Part shown: piece by piece, positions 44,213 through 56,203 of the stretch | How the letters are laid out: every line of letters begins with the position of its first letter | Numbering within the stretch: position 1 is the first letter of the stretch | From: Stachybotrys elegans | Taxonomy: Eukaryota; Ascomycota; Sordariomycetes; Hypocreales; Stachybotryaceae | DNA: 64,000 nt | Assembly: GCA_020746835.1 (NCBI GenBank) | Contig: JAGPNK010000001.1 | Coordinates: 1,240,001 to 1,304,000, forward strand | Direction: 5' to 3' | Notes under the pieces: model-generated | The model's database searches: none | What the model was told of the DNA's origin: nothing | Seen by the model: only the letters and a program-made list of their open reading frames with translations | Position numbers and translations under genes: made by a program

Positions 44213-47200
44213 CGATGATTGAGTTACGGCCGAGACTGTCTCTTTCACAATACAGTACGGAACCGCCTGGCAGACTTTGCAGGTGCAGGGTAAAACCAAG
44301 GATTCAATGAAAGTGTAGCTATTAGCAGCACTGAGTTGACCTAGTCAGGTAGGCTATCAAACTTTCATGACTGCTTCAAGTCTGGATGCTTTGATAAGTT
44401 AACAGTATCCCGTCCTCAACAGTGTCTATTTCTGCACCCGCCAGCAATTAGATCACATATATTACTTAGCCAGGGGATGCTCCAGAGAGCCTCGTATGTA
44501 TGTATTGCAGAATAATTCAAATATAAATTATCACCTGTCTCGCTGTTGGTGCGTGTGTAGGTTGGCAACAACATAGGAAATAGTGACAAGCCAACCATTA
44601 CATCTTGTGACATACCAACCTCGATTCGAGTATATAGATTATCCCATGATAAGAGCAAACGGACTTGGAACTTTGCTCTGTCGATTCGACGAGCGTGTAT
44701 GGACTTCCACTCTCCGGTACAGCTGTGGAGACTAACACGGGTTGACGCAAGACGCTGATAAGAACTTGGCACGGAGAGTTGATCTTTGTTTGGGAAAATC
44801 GACACTGGGCATATTATCAGGGAACAAGGCTGTACGGCCTTATGCGTACATTGTTATGGAGTTGTGGAAGTTGTGGCAGCGCATTGATGCAATCAAGCCC
44901 GTGTGTTAATTTATTCCTGGCCAGTGCCAAACCTTAGTTAGTTTGTAGAAACGTAGAACGGATACGCAGTGGCATGTCTCATGTTTGGACAAGGCCACTA
45001 TGATAGGGGCCCGAGCCACGACTCGTCAGAGCTGGAATGCAGGCCAAGCGCCTTGTTTGCGGCTGGCTATGTTGCCGATGTCTGCTGGTTGGAGGATGCC
45101 TCGGTGTACAGTTTATCCAAGCAACTGCACTGCATTAGACTGCAATGACTGACTGGTTCGTCCGGTCTTGAAGTGTTCACAATAGAGGTCGAAGAAAGGG
45201 TAAAAGGAGGCCAGGAGTCTCGTGCAACGCTATGCATATGCAGACATTGTTGATCGACATGAGGCTCGCGCCATGCCCTGCTCCCACATGGTAGGATGTG
45301 CAGCTGGGTAGGGGTGTCGTGAACCGTCACGTCCATATTTGGATCGTCGGCACGGCTTTGCTTCAGCCATGCCCCACGGCTTGCTACAGAACTGCCGTCA
45401 ACATTAGACAACCAGGAAGCGCCTCGAGGGCAACGAAAGAACGGTTTGGTGGCGGCGCCAATTATCGACGCGAGTCAGCTAGTGGTTCAGGGTCACCGGA
45501 GGCTTTGCCTTTCATGGCAAGCCGAAAACAAACTTTACTATGTCGTGGGAAACATATACGGAGTAATTTGCGGTGCATATGCACAAGTGTGCAAAGGCTC
45601 GTGAGCATGCTGAATGCATAGTGAACAAGGCGCATCAAACATGGTGTGACAACGCCGTCGGCCGAAGCAAGATGGAAAGGGACACGTGCAAGTAGACAAT
45701 ATGCAGACTGGCGTGTTAGCATTGCTGATGCAGCTATTTGTTTGGCGCCGCCGCCGCGTTTTGTACCGTTGTGAGGCGGTTGATGGTCCAGTAGAAAATG
45801 CCATGCATGCATGCATGTCTGGCATTCACAAATTATGAAACTGGTTAGTTTGAGGAAGGATCCAGGATAAAGGATTCACAAATGCAGCCGTTGCCTTTTG
45901 TAGCAATCCCCTCGGGATGCTTAACCAGGGGTAGTTAATGTTGTAAGAGACGGCGATCATGGCCAGATACTGGTAGACTGGTTGATTGGTAGGCCAAGGG
46001 GTCGGGATGGGCCAAGAGAGGCACCAGGGGAAAGAAAGACTGCATTGATTGCGTCGTTTCGGCTTGGTGAGGCAAGTCTCATGGTTCCGGAAGACATGTT
46101 TGCGTGGGTGGGAATCAATGCTTCCTCTCTGGGGCCTGTCTACCAGGGAGAGAGAGCACATACCAGCCCCCCCACCGGAGGACAGGCAGGCAAAGCCATC
46201 CGTTCAGGTGGGATGGATTTCTCGTAAAGGTTGCCGCAGGGCACAGCGCAGGCAGGCTAACGAGATGACTCTCGGCGGCCATCTGGCTTGGGCACAGACA
46301 GACATGATGGCTCCTAAGTACGCTGGAGAAGCCGACGAACGGGCGAGCGGGCGGGCGGGCGGCGGCGGCGGAGACGGCGGATGATGGGGATCGGATGGTA
46401 AGCAGGATGGAAGCAGGATGGAGGATGAACGACTTGTGGCGCCGGTTGACGACTTGGCTCTCTCATCAGCGGCAACTATGTTCGCGCCAGCGCGAGTGAC
46501 GGGGAGAGGCGCCGCAAAATTTTGATAGCGTGCAGCCAATTGGCTTGGCGGGCCGAGAGGGTGGTGGACTGGACAATGGGACGACGGGAGGGAACAGGGA
46601 TGGAGAATTGTTGACAGAGAGAGAGGGAGCTTGGAGAGATTGAGATGGAGATGGATGGAGCCTCGCGTCCTGGCAGGCGGCGCCAGGCCTCTCTTGTCCT
46701 GAGTCCAGCCCACCCCTGCGTCATACCCTGGTCCCTTCAAATTACCTGCTCCAGACGACGATACCCTATCCAGCCACTGCCCATGCACGCATCCCAGGAA
46801 CATGAGAGACCCTTGCTCAGCAATCTGCAATCTGCAATCTGCAGCAGTGCGATTCAACGATTCTCCCTCCCTGCAGCCGTGTTAGCATCAACGCCAACAT
46901 CAACACCAACGGCTGGCTTCCTTGCCTCGCCGGGACAGCCCAGCTTCGTCGCGTTTCACTTCTGGTCCATGTTTCTTTTTTGCTTTTTTTTCGTAGGTGT
47001 GTGCGTGCGTGTCTGTGTGTGCATGCGCGCGCGTGAGTGAGGCCTTGCATGCATCGCCAACTCAGTCAAGTCAACCAAACAAGCAAGCAACCGCCAACCA
47101 ACCACCACGCATTCTACCTACCTATACAGACAAGCAAATAACAACACAAGACGCCGACCGTACAGCGACCCGAAACAGCCCAGCCGACCACCCTGGCCTC

Positions 47201-48360
47201 ACCACCACCTCTGCCACCGGATTTTCCCCCCTACCTAAAACCAAAACCACAATCAAATCAACCGCATCTTCCTCATCCCATTTTCTTTCTTCGCTCCCTC
47301 TCTTCCCTTCTTTGTGGAAAACGCCATTGAAATCCTGTATCCACTAGACGCTGCGCATCCTGGCTCGTCCAGGTCCCACGCCAGACTCTAGAGAAGGCCC
47401 TCCCACCCCAGTTCGTTACTCCTGGTCACCCCCCCCCCCTGATAATCTCCAATCCACCAATAGTCCGTAGGTGCTTCGCTCGAAACAACCTCTGCCGCTT
47501 TTGTTTCCGACCTTCTCCTCTCCTTCTTTCTTCTCGTGCTTCTCTCCCACGTACGGCAAGGCAAGGTAGTCGCCAAGGCTACGGAGCGTCACGTCAATTC
47601 ATCGCCACCTCAGCATTGCACCGTCACGCAACGCAACGCAGCACAACAGAGCGCGACACCCTCAACCCGTTGCACCCGTCGCAGCCGCGTCTCTTCCGTC
47701 AATTCTCGCGTAGCCAGGTGCTGGTGGATTGTGTCGTGTCGACTCCAGAACCAGGAAAAGACGAACAAAAAAACCCGGTCGCTACCTTACCGCCAGCTCT
47801 TCCTTCCTTCCGTCCTTCCTTCACTGCTGCTTCCTTCGTTTTCGACGAGCCTCGATTGATTCATCGACCTCGCCTTCCATTCGCCATTTTTGCACTAATT
47901 CACCCACCACTCACTCACTGCCTGTCGGCCCTCACGGACCTCGACTCCTGATAATCATCAACACGCTCGTTTCCCTGCCTGGCCCCAACGCCGTCTCGCC
48001 CATCTTTCGCGGCAAAACTCGTCTAATTGACCCTCGAGGAGACACTCTTTTTTGGTTACGACTATTAATCGTCCAGCATCGCTCCGCCTGCAGCCACTAA
48101 TCTTCAGCTGCCGACGAATCTCTTCCTTGTCCATCGTTTTTGTCCCTCGTTCAGCCTCGACGCGTTCAGCCCCGAATCAAGTCACATGAACTGCACTAAT
48201 TAATCGTCAATCGTCTCTACCGTCCTCCGACAACTCGGTTCGGCCACCTTCGAGACAGTACGTCGCCTTCGGTTTGCCAAATCTCAACCAGCCTTGGTCA
48301 ACTGCTGTCCACATGGACGCCCCGGCCTCCAAACGACCGGGCAATCGACCAACCTCCATC
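44213..48360. other. Intergenic region of about 4.1 kb with probable long leader
   Basis: From 44.2 to about 46.5 kb I see no gene. From about 46.9 to 48.3 kb the plus strand becomes rich in C, T and A with many ACC and TCC words, a C-run at 47429-47439 and short upstream ATG frames; this looks like the promoter and a long untranslated leader of the SH3-domain gene. Repeats: GGC/GCG-rich block at 46341-46380, a threefold CAATCTG at 46820-46842, and a TG/CG-rich run at 46996-47037. Confidence 0.5.
46820..46842. repeat. Triple CAATCTG tandem repeat
   Basis: Three perfect seven-base CAATCTG units stand in tandem in non-coding DNA. Confidence 0.85.
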
Positions 48361-50191
48361 ATGCAACGCAGTGTACTGGCCTTGCTGGCCTCGTCACCGC
48401 TCCTGGCGGCCGCACAGGCAACCGGTGCTTGTGTATCGTTGGAAGGATCTGACGTGTGCCGCGAGTTTCAGTCGGCCTCCATCTCAACCGATGAATCCAT
48501 GATCGGCATGTTGTATGTCTAAATTCCTCCCCCCTTCTCCCAGACTCAGCTGACCACGCACAGCTCCTTCCTGCGTTATGTAACAGATAGGGAGTCGTTC
48601 GATAATGGCCTGTCGACTTATGTCAACTCGGTTTACATCCAAGAGAGGTAATATGGCTCGTTGCTTGAACGTAATGGCTTCTTTTGCTTACCATCCTCAG
48701 ATACCAATCTCGCTTCCAGTGCGACAACGTGAATTTTGACTCTCCCAGTTACTACTTTGCCCGCTTCACCACGTCGGTATTATGCAATGCCATTGTACAA
48801 AACTCGGTTCCACGATGCGGTCTCTCCTCCCAGGACTCACACCCGCTGTGTGCCAGTGACTGCGCCGACTTTGCATTGAGCGAAGCCCTCATCACCTCCA
48901 ACAGTACCTTGTGTGGCCAGCCAGCCTCCGACCTGAATGCTCTCATCCGATCCGATTATGTCGTCTGCTCGGAACCGGAGAGGGCTCTTTCAGGAACCGA
49001 TTGCATCTCGGCCATCGACAACGAGCCCGAGAACTGCGGTTATGGCGACAACCTCATTGGGCTGTGCTCGTACTGCGCCGGCGGCGGTGTCAACGGAACC
49101 GAGACTTGCTGCTACAACTCGAACACAGAGGACCGTTGCCAGGGCGTCGAGCTCCCCAACCTCACCACTACCATCGTTTTAACCCCCCGACGTCTACCCG
49201 TGCGCCCACCAGTACCACCACTAACGACGGTGAAAATGAGGATGAAAATGAGGATGAGGGATCCGGCGGTGGGCTGAGTGGTGGTGCCATTGCCGGTATT
49301 GTAATTGGTGTCCTCGCTGGCCTGGGCCTGATCGGTGCTCTCCTGTTTTTCTGTCTAAGGAAGAGGGGGCAGAGACCTGGAAGCCAAAAGGGAAGCATCT
49401 TCAACCAGCCCTCGCCCGCTAGGAAGGGGCCTTCTATGGCTCAGAGCAAGCAGGTTGCCCCACAAGGCTACGAAGTCTTGCCTGGAGGACGAATTGCCCG
49501 CATGTCTGCCCTCGAAGGACACTCTGGTGACTCGTCGTCCCATCGCCATGGCGCATCCGTCACCTCGGCAGCCACCGGCGCAGGAGTTGCCTACATGGGA
49601 GCCCGCAAGGCCGGTGATCGATCCTCATCTTCCGACTTTGGTGAGAGCATTTCCGAGCACCGCGGCGCCCTGCACCGACCACCGCCTACCGCGTCCAGGA
49701 GAAATGGCTCCCTGTCAAGCAGCTCCGTTCTTGGAGGCTCTGTTCCTCAGTCCCCTACTACAGGGTACTCCTCCCCTCAGGGTGTAGCCAGTCAACAATC
49801 CGAGCAGCTTCCCTTCTTCAAGGACTATTACTCGCCCGACGACATCCACACCAGCGACAAGGTGGCTGTTCTTTGGGCATACCAGCCCCGCGCCGCAGAC
49901 GAGTTCGCCCTGGAGCGGGGCGACATGCTCAAGGTGGTGGGCATTTGGGATGACGGCTGGGCTACTGGTGTCATGCTGGACGAGCGAGCCGAGGACTGGG
50001 AGGCGCGCCGACAAACTCAGAGGGACAGTGGCGTATCGAACACTTCGGGCCGTCGGGAGAGCCCGACAGTTGCTCTGGGCGAGATCAAGGCATTCCCATT
50101 GGTTTGCGTGTGCCTTCCTGAGCACTGGAGGAAGACAATTGAAGGTGACGGATCGACGGAAGCGGGCTCCAGCGGGCCCATGGGCCACTGA
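48361..50191 (+). CDS. Single-pass membrane protein with SH3 domain (Fus1-like)
   Basis: Proposed exons 48361-48512, 48564-48647, 48701-49175 and 49241-50191 give 553 residues. The protein has a signal peptide (MQRSVLALLASSPLLAAAQA), a Cys-rich outer domain with many paired cysteines (for example CGYGDNLIGLCSYC and ETCCYN), an acidic stalk, a membrane helix (AIAGIVIGVLAGLGLIGALL) followed by CLRKRG, a Ser-rich inner linker and an SH3 domain (VAVLWAYQPRAADEFALERG, GDMLKVVGIWDDGWATGV). The tail GEIKAFPLVCVCLPEHW is shared with fungal SH3 membrane proteins of the Fus1 type, linked to polarity. An upstream in-frame ATG at 48313 is less likely because the signal peptide starts at 48361. The third junction is uncertain: the frame changes between 49175 and 49241, where the only workable intron has a weak GTTTTA donor. 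Confidence 0.8.
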
Positions 50192-51225
50192 GCAGCTTTC
50201 CCAGTCATTGCTCCTTTCACCCATCTCTTGTCGGAACGGGCCTGGACGCGCACGCGCACTCTTGAGCCCTCCGAGGTTTCATTTACAGTCACGAAGTCTA
50301 CTCTTGAATACGGTATAACGACAGCAACTGCTCGGCGCATTGGCAATGGCATTTCTTTTCTTTGATGGGCCTCACCCCCTGATATCAGCGTTTCTGAGCC
50401 GTTGGAATTGCGACAAAACGAAGACAACACCGGCTTCGACTGCATTCTCGACGTGCCATCCCATGCGTGCTCGGACGCACCGTTTTGGAGGTCTTGGCTT
50501 TGATTCCTCCTCTTCTGTCAACTACCCCTCCCATCGCAGGGAGCAAGCGGCACATTTAGTGTCTTGATCAGCAAACCACCTTACGAAGTCCAGGCAGCAT
50601 TTCAGCGGCACGGGCGATATGTGATATTCTTAATACCCCACCACACGGCAACGCACCGCCTTTTCCATTATGTTGGTTTTTTTGTCTTATCTTACTTCGT
50701 GCATAATCTATCATATATACCCGGTGTGAGAGCAGAGCAGCTCCTATAGACGAAGGACGTGACGGAACCTGGTATTGGGGGTACTTGTAACGTGGTATCG
50801 CCGCCGTTTTGTTTGGGCCTCGACTGCCCCAGGCCACGGCCTTGGGAGCAGTCTGAGCTGCATGGCCACCTCGGGAGGGTTAGTTGTTAAGATGCTGCAG
50901 ATGGGGACTGAGGTTTCAACCACAGATCTCCTGATTTATATAATTTCAATATTAAGGATTGTGTATCCAGTATATTTCATGCTTGGGCTCCTTTCATTTG
51001 GGTGCCCTGTCCTTGGGCGTCGAGCGTGTGTGCCGTGCGTTTGTACTTGTAGTCAAAGATGGTGTTCCAGCGGGACGTTTTGATAGGAGAAGCCCCGCCG
51101 TGGGGTACTCAGTCACTTAGAGGAGGCACCTAGGTACTGTATGTAGCTCTTTATTCCATTCACCACACCGATTCATTGCACAACACCAACCAAGTACCGA
51201 TCGAGCCCGAATTGCAGACTCAACC
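50192..51225. other. Intergenic region SH3 gene to DcpS
   Basis: About 1 kb without a recognisable gene: 3' sequence of the SH3 gene, then the DcpS promoter. AT-rich stretch at 50930-50990. Confidence 0.55.
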
Positions 51226-52324
51226 ATGGGAGAAGAGACAGCACCCACTCCGGAGCAGATCAAGGCCCGGGCCGAGGCCCTCGTGCCCAAGTTCCAGCTG
51301 GAGCGCGTCCTCAACCAGGGTATGTAGCTCTCTAATCCCATCCTTGGTCATCCCATCAAACCCAGGGAGAAGGAAGCGCATGGCTGATTTTTGAATGATT
51401 GCTTTCTCTTGGCCAGACCAGGCCGGCCGCAGGACAAGTCTCTACGGTAGCATCGATGGGAAGCCCGGGCTGCTGATCCTGGAGCGGGCGCCCTTCCCCT
51501 CGTCGTCGGCGTACCTGGGGGCCCTGCCGGCGTCGCTGGCGCAACTGAAGAACCTGGGCGCCAACGACATCTACAACTGGTACATGGCGCGGAGCGGAGC
51601 CGTGGGCGTGCAGGACGAAGGCGGCGACTTCTTCCCGGACCTCAAGGTCAACCTCATCTACCCGTGCACCGAGACGCACGTGAAAAAGTACAGCAAGCAA
51701 GGGGTGCGGTTCGTCACGGAGACGCCCGACATCTACAGGGACAGGGTGCGGCCGTACATGCAGAGCAAGAGGGACGAGGGGCGGCTCAATTGGGTATTCA
51801 ATATCATCGAGGGCAGATCCGAGGTGGAGGACGTTATATACAGGACCAAGCTGGGCGAGGCGGGCGACGAAGGGTTCCTCCTCTTGCCGGATCTCAACTG
51901 GGACCGCAAGACGCTCGACGCGCTGCACCTGCTCGCCATTGTGGAGCGAAGGGACATTTGGTCTCTGCGAGACCTCAAGAAGAAGCACCTGGCGTGGCTG
52001 GAGCACATGAAGGCCAAGCTGATAGACGCCGCCGTCGCATCGTACCCTTCCGTCGAGCCGGACCAGCTGAAGCTGTACGTGCACTACCAGCCGACCTACT
52101 ACCATTTCCATATTCACATCGTACACGTTGCGCTCGAGGCGGGTGCGACGCAGGCTACGGGCAAAGCTGTGGGGCTGGAGAGCATCGTGGAGACGTTGAA
52201 GGCGATGGGCGGAGACGATGAAGCTGGAATGGACAGGCTATCGATGAGCTACACGCTCGGGGAGGCAAGCGAGTTGTGGAAGGAGGTGTACGAGCCCATC
52301 AAGAGCGGTAAACCTTCTCGATAG
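51226..52324 (+). CDS. Scavenger mRNA decapping enzyme DcpS
   Basis: Exons 51226-51319 and 51417-52324 give 333 residues. DcpS hydrolyses the m7GpppN cap fragment left after 3'-to-5' mRNA decay. The C-terminal HIT motif HFHIHIVH is intact, with the central catalytic His, preceded by KLYVHYQPTYY. Upstream lies the family's NWVFNIIEGRSEVEDVIY with LLPDLNWDRKTLDALHLLA, and the domain-swapped N-terminal half with LLILERAPF. Length agrees with yeast Dcs1 (about 350). The start is the ATG at 51226, preceded by CAACC, giving MGEETAPTPEQ. Its last 26 coding bases overlap the last coding bases of the GILT-like gene on the other strand. Confidence 0.94.
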
Positions 52325-53228
52325 CGAGGACGAGGTCGTTGACGCCGGGGCCGTGGGGGCAGTCGATCCACTCGCCACCGTCGCGGATGCAGTAGACTTC
52401 GTCGTTGAGGCGGATGGTGCAGCTGATGGTCACGTTGGCCTACGTAGTACGGAGTTAGACGGTCCAAAGAGCCTGGAGAGAAATACGTACATCTGCAGTT
52501 CTCTGGACGCTGGAACGGAGCAGGTCCATGCCGTGGGCACCGCTATCGCGAGTGGCGCATTCATTGAGGTCCTTGATGTCAATGGCATGCTCAAGGGCGC
52601 AGTCCTCGATGAGAGCACGCTCGGGAATGTGCTTGTAGTCCTTGGTCAGGCACATGACGAAGCCCAGGCTGATCTTGGGGTCGGGGTAGAGCTCGCGGGC
52701 GCACAGCTCGATGATGTTGCCGAGACACTCGGAAGGGCCATGCTTGCATTCGACGCCATCGTCGTCGTCGGTGGGCCTGCGGAAGCTGCGTGAGTCTGGG
52801 TTCGGCGACGGCGAATGTTTCGGGATGGGGCGTGTTAGCTTACTTGCCGATGTAGGACAGCTTGAAGTCGACCTTGTCATGGACCTTTTGCATGACGGGG
52901 AGAATGAGTTCTCTCAGGGCATCCTGCGCGTGGTGGTGTTAGGCCTGTTGCGGTGGCAGCTGGTGGCAAGACGTACTCTGGTATCGGGGCATTTGCTGAT
53001 GATGTGCGCCTCGAGGGGGACGAGCTTGCTGTTGGAGGAAGGGGGGGAGGAGGAGGAGTGCAGCAGCTCGTTGAAGCCATGGATTCGGCTCTCGTGGGCA
53101 GTCTGGTACCGGAACAAGGTGAATGCTACGACGAGGAGCAGGGTGATGATGGCGAGAGGGCGGGCGCGTCGGACGGCTCTGGGGTTGGTCATGGCGGGCT
53201 GCGCAGGCTGCGTGGACTTTTCGTCCAT
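52299..53228 (-). CDS. GILT-like thiol reductase family protein
   Basis: Minus-strand exons 53228-52977, 52923-52844, 52776-52491 and 52439-52299 give 252 residues. The fold is that of the gamma-interferon-inducible lysosomal thiol reductase family. A basic N-terminus is followed by one membrane anchor (LAIITLLLVVAFTLF, about residues 25-40), so the domain should face the secretory lumen. Signature parts are KHGPSECLGNIIELCA, LGFVMCLTKDY, IEDCALEHAI and CATRDSGAHGMDLLRSSV, with a C-terminal half ANVTISCTIRL, VYCIRDGGEWIDC. The usual CxxC active site is not complete: the matching segment reads KCPDTRDALRE, with one cysteine. Redox activity is therefore doubtful. The gene converges on DcpS with overlapping coding ends. 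Confidence 0.85.
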
Positions 53229-54503
53229 GGTTCGTACACTTGATTCTCGGGAGGGCGAGCGAGAGGCAGTTGGTGATGTGTGCGCAAACTGGTGCCGACA
53301 GGATGCTTTGCAGTGGAGGAGATGAGGTCCAGGTCGATTACGAAATTACCTTGCAACTAGTGGGCGATAAGATTGCAAGGTATGGCGAGGTGACGACGGT
53401 AATTGGAGGGCAACCTCCAAGGTCACGCACACCCACCCCAGATAAACTCATTGAGGGGGAAGGCAGTCAAGCAAGGAGGTATCTAACTGGATGCGTATAT
53501 TCAAGGCAGGTAAGGGTACATACCTTAGATGAAACCCCTCATGCGGTTCACCCGATGCAGTCGAGTGAGGGAGTGAGTGAATGCATGTGCTTTATTCGCA
53601 GCCGCAAGATGATACGTAATTCTGCCTTGAGCACCGCAAGGTTGTTTCGGGGCACAGAGGGCTGTGGTGAAGGGCTGGCGGGATGCTATTGGACGGCCGG
53701 TTGACCCTGGGCGTTTGATCCATGTGGCTTCGGCGAGCGGCAGTGAACGAATGAATGGCTTGAGCGCATCAATATGCTGAACGGGCTGTATGCATGCATG
53801 CATGTACATATACCTCCCCGTCGTGTGCAGATCCCATCCGGGACTAATGATTCGAGATTCAACGTTACCTCGAGCGTATTGCTGGGCCCCCGGTGGCCTC
53901 GAGCTTCTGACCGGTTTAGTGCCCAAGTTCTGCCCTGCCTGTCAGTTAGTAAGTTAGTACTAAGCTTTGCCCGCTGTAGTTGCAGCTGTTCAGGGACCCG
54001 GCGCGCCCGTTGGGCTCTGCCAATGGTTACCTTCGGCGAGGCGAGACAAGGCAGGACCGCTCGGTAGGTAGGTACCTGCCTGCGCGCGTGCCTCCCTTGG
54101 AACGGCGCCTTCCGCTAAGCCCTGCTGTGCGTCGTCCATGGACCCAACCAGACGGGAAAGTTGGAAGGCGGATGGATGGAAGGAGGAAGGAAGGAAGGAA
54201 GCAGGCAGGGCCAACCCCCTCATCGAATAACACTCAACACTCACTCACTATCCTGCATCCTTGTCTGGCTGAACCGGCTCGAATCACAACAGCAACCAAG
54301 CACATGTATCTAGCCCAACAGTCTGTCATTTGATCCAGTCCCTCCTTATTTTCGATTGACATTCTTTTTTCCCTCTCTCTCCCTCTCCCTCTCCTTTTCT
54401 CACTGCATTCGACAGCCAGAATAAATAGCCACCCGCTCCTTTGCACCGTCTCTCCCCCGCACCACCATGATCGTTCCCGTCTAGAGACAACCTACCGCTG
54501 TAG
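53229..54503. other. Divergent intergenic region GILT-like/hexokinase
   Basis: About 1.27 kb between two opposed start codons, so both promoters lie here. It contains short GCATGCATGCATG and GGAAGGAAGG repeats (about 53789-53803 and 54176-54205) and a CT-rich leader with AATAAATA at 54421, close before the hexokinase start. No gene is seen. Confidence 0.55.
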
Positions 54504-56203
54504 ATGGCTTCCCTAGATCCCCTTCTGGACCATTTCCTGGGTCCCCTCAGGATCGACCTCGACCTTGTGCACAAGCTCTCCCGCGACTTCACCTCCACCT
54601 TTGAGTATCTCGCCGCCGAGTCGGCCTCTCAGTTTCTCCCTACGCCCATCTCCGAGTCTATCTTGCGTCCTGTGGGACATGTTGGTTCTGGGAGGTATGA
54701 AGTGATTGGCAGTGACGCCCGAAGCACGATAGCTAACACTGTGGTAGACACCTTGCTATAGACATGTAAGCCTCTGCTCTCCCCCCTTTTCACTATATCA
54801 TCTGTGCTACTGCACTACCTATGTGAGACTTGTGCTGATTATCCACAAGAGGTGGCACCAACCTGAGAGTTGGCTTTGTCGAGCTTCTGGGAAAGGAGGC
54901 CCTCGTGGATAATCTTCTCGACACACCTACCAATGGTTCCTCGAGTCACTTCTCCCAGCCCTCTGGCAGTGTCCGCCGTCACCTGGAGAAGTCATGGCCA
55001 ATCGACCATCGACTCAAGAGCCAAAACGCCGATAGTCTGTTCCAATGGATAGGCCAATGCATCGTTGAGGTAGTGCGTGAAGGCTCTCAGCAATGGCCCA
55101 TCCCAAAAGATCAGTCATTGCCTCTTGGCGTCACCTTTAGCTTTCCCATGGTGCAAAACTCACTATCCGAGGCTATGCTCATGTCGATGGGCAAAGGCTT
55201 TGCTATCGAGTCAAATACAGACCTGGGATCGCGCCTCGTGCAAGGCTACAATATTTCCCGGACCGACGATCTGCCACAAATACAAGTCACGGCCATTTCC
55301 AACGACTCGGTATCCACCCTCGTGTCGTTCATCTTCAAGTACCACGACACTCGTCACCGCCGAGCTGCGATGGGCCTCATCCTAGGCACCGGCTGCAATG
55401 CGACGATTCCCATACGGCTCAGCCGTCTTCACCCCAGCAAGCGTCCCCCTCACATCCGGGTACTCCCAGGAGAGGACGTTGACAACGCGAGAATCGCCGT
55501 CAACACAGAATGGAGCATCAACGGCTCTGCTCCTCCTTTGAGGAAACTTGGGCTCATCACCCCCTGGGACGACATCATGGACTCGCAAAATGAGATGCCG
55601 GGGTTTCAGCCTCTCGAATACATGACGGCTGGACGATATCTGGGCGAGCTTGGCCGGATCATCTTTGTCGACTATCTGACCAAGACCAAGGGTATCTCGC
55701 GAGACACCCTACCAACAAAGCTGTTACAAAAGGACAGCATCACTACGACGTTTCTCAGTCACTACAAGCCTCTTGGGTCCAATGTACTGCTGTCCAGTCT
55801 GAAAACCGAGTTTCCCGAATCCACAGCTTCGTCCTCCTTCCTGTGGTCCGAGGAGCTTGCCGCTGCTCTCTATCACATCGCCAAGGCCATTGAAGTTCGA
55901 GCCGCTGGTATAATCGCCGCCGCCGTTCTCGCTCTGCTCACAGTCGGGGAGGAAATACCAGCCGAAAGATCAGACAGTTCACTCGAGCCACGGGAAGTGG
56001 GCGTGGGGTATACGGGAGGCTGCATTGTGCATTTCCAGGACTACTTGGTGGATTGTCAGGAGTTTCTGGACCGGCTGGTCCGCAGGACAATGGGCGACGA
56101 ACCTCCTGTGAGGATAGTTCTGAGTCCGTGTCACGACGGAGGTGTCACAGGAGCAGGCGTCCTGGTGGCGGCAGCACTATCAAGCGAGAACACGGATAAG
56201 TAG
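54504..56203 (+). CDS. Hexokinase-family sugar kinase, candidate GlcNAc kinase
   Basis: Exons 54504-54694, 54748-54765 and 54850-56203 give 520 residues. The ASKHA hexokinase fold is clear: DIGGTNLRVGF (phosphate 1; Ile and Gly are joined across two introns), FSFPMVQNSL, the catalytic Asp in AISNDSVSTL, GTGCNATIPI, NTEW with the sugar-binding Glu, GFQPLEYMTAGRYLGELGR, and a C-terminal GGVTGAGVLVAAAL for adenosine. All catalytic residues I can align are kept, so it should be active. The sugar pocket differs from ordinary glucokinase/hexokinase (GRYLGE, WSINGSAPPLRKL), and I recall this form from fungal N-acetylglucosamine kinases or atypical hexokinases (HxkC/XprF type); I cannot decide between them. 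Exon 2 is only 18 bases. Confidence 0.82.
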
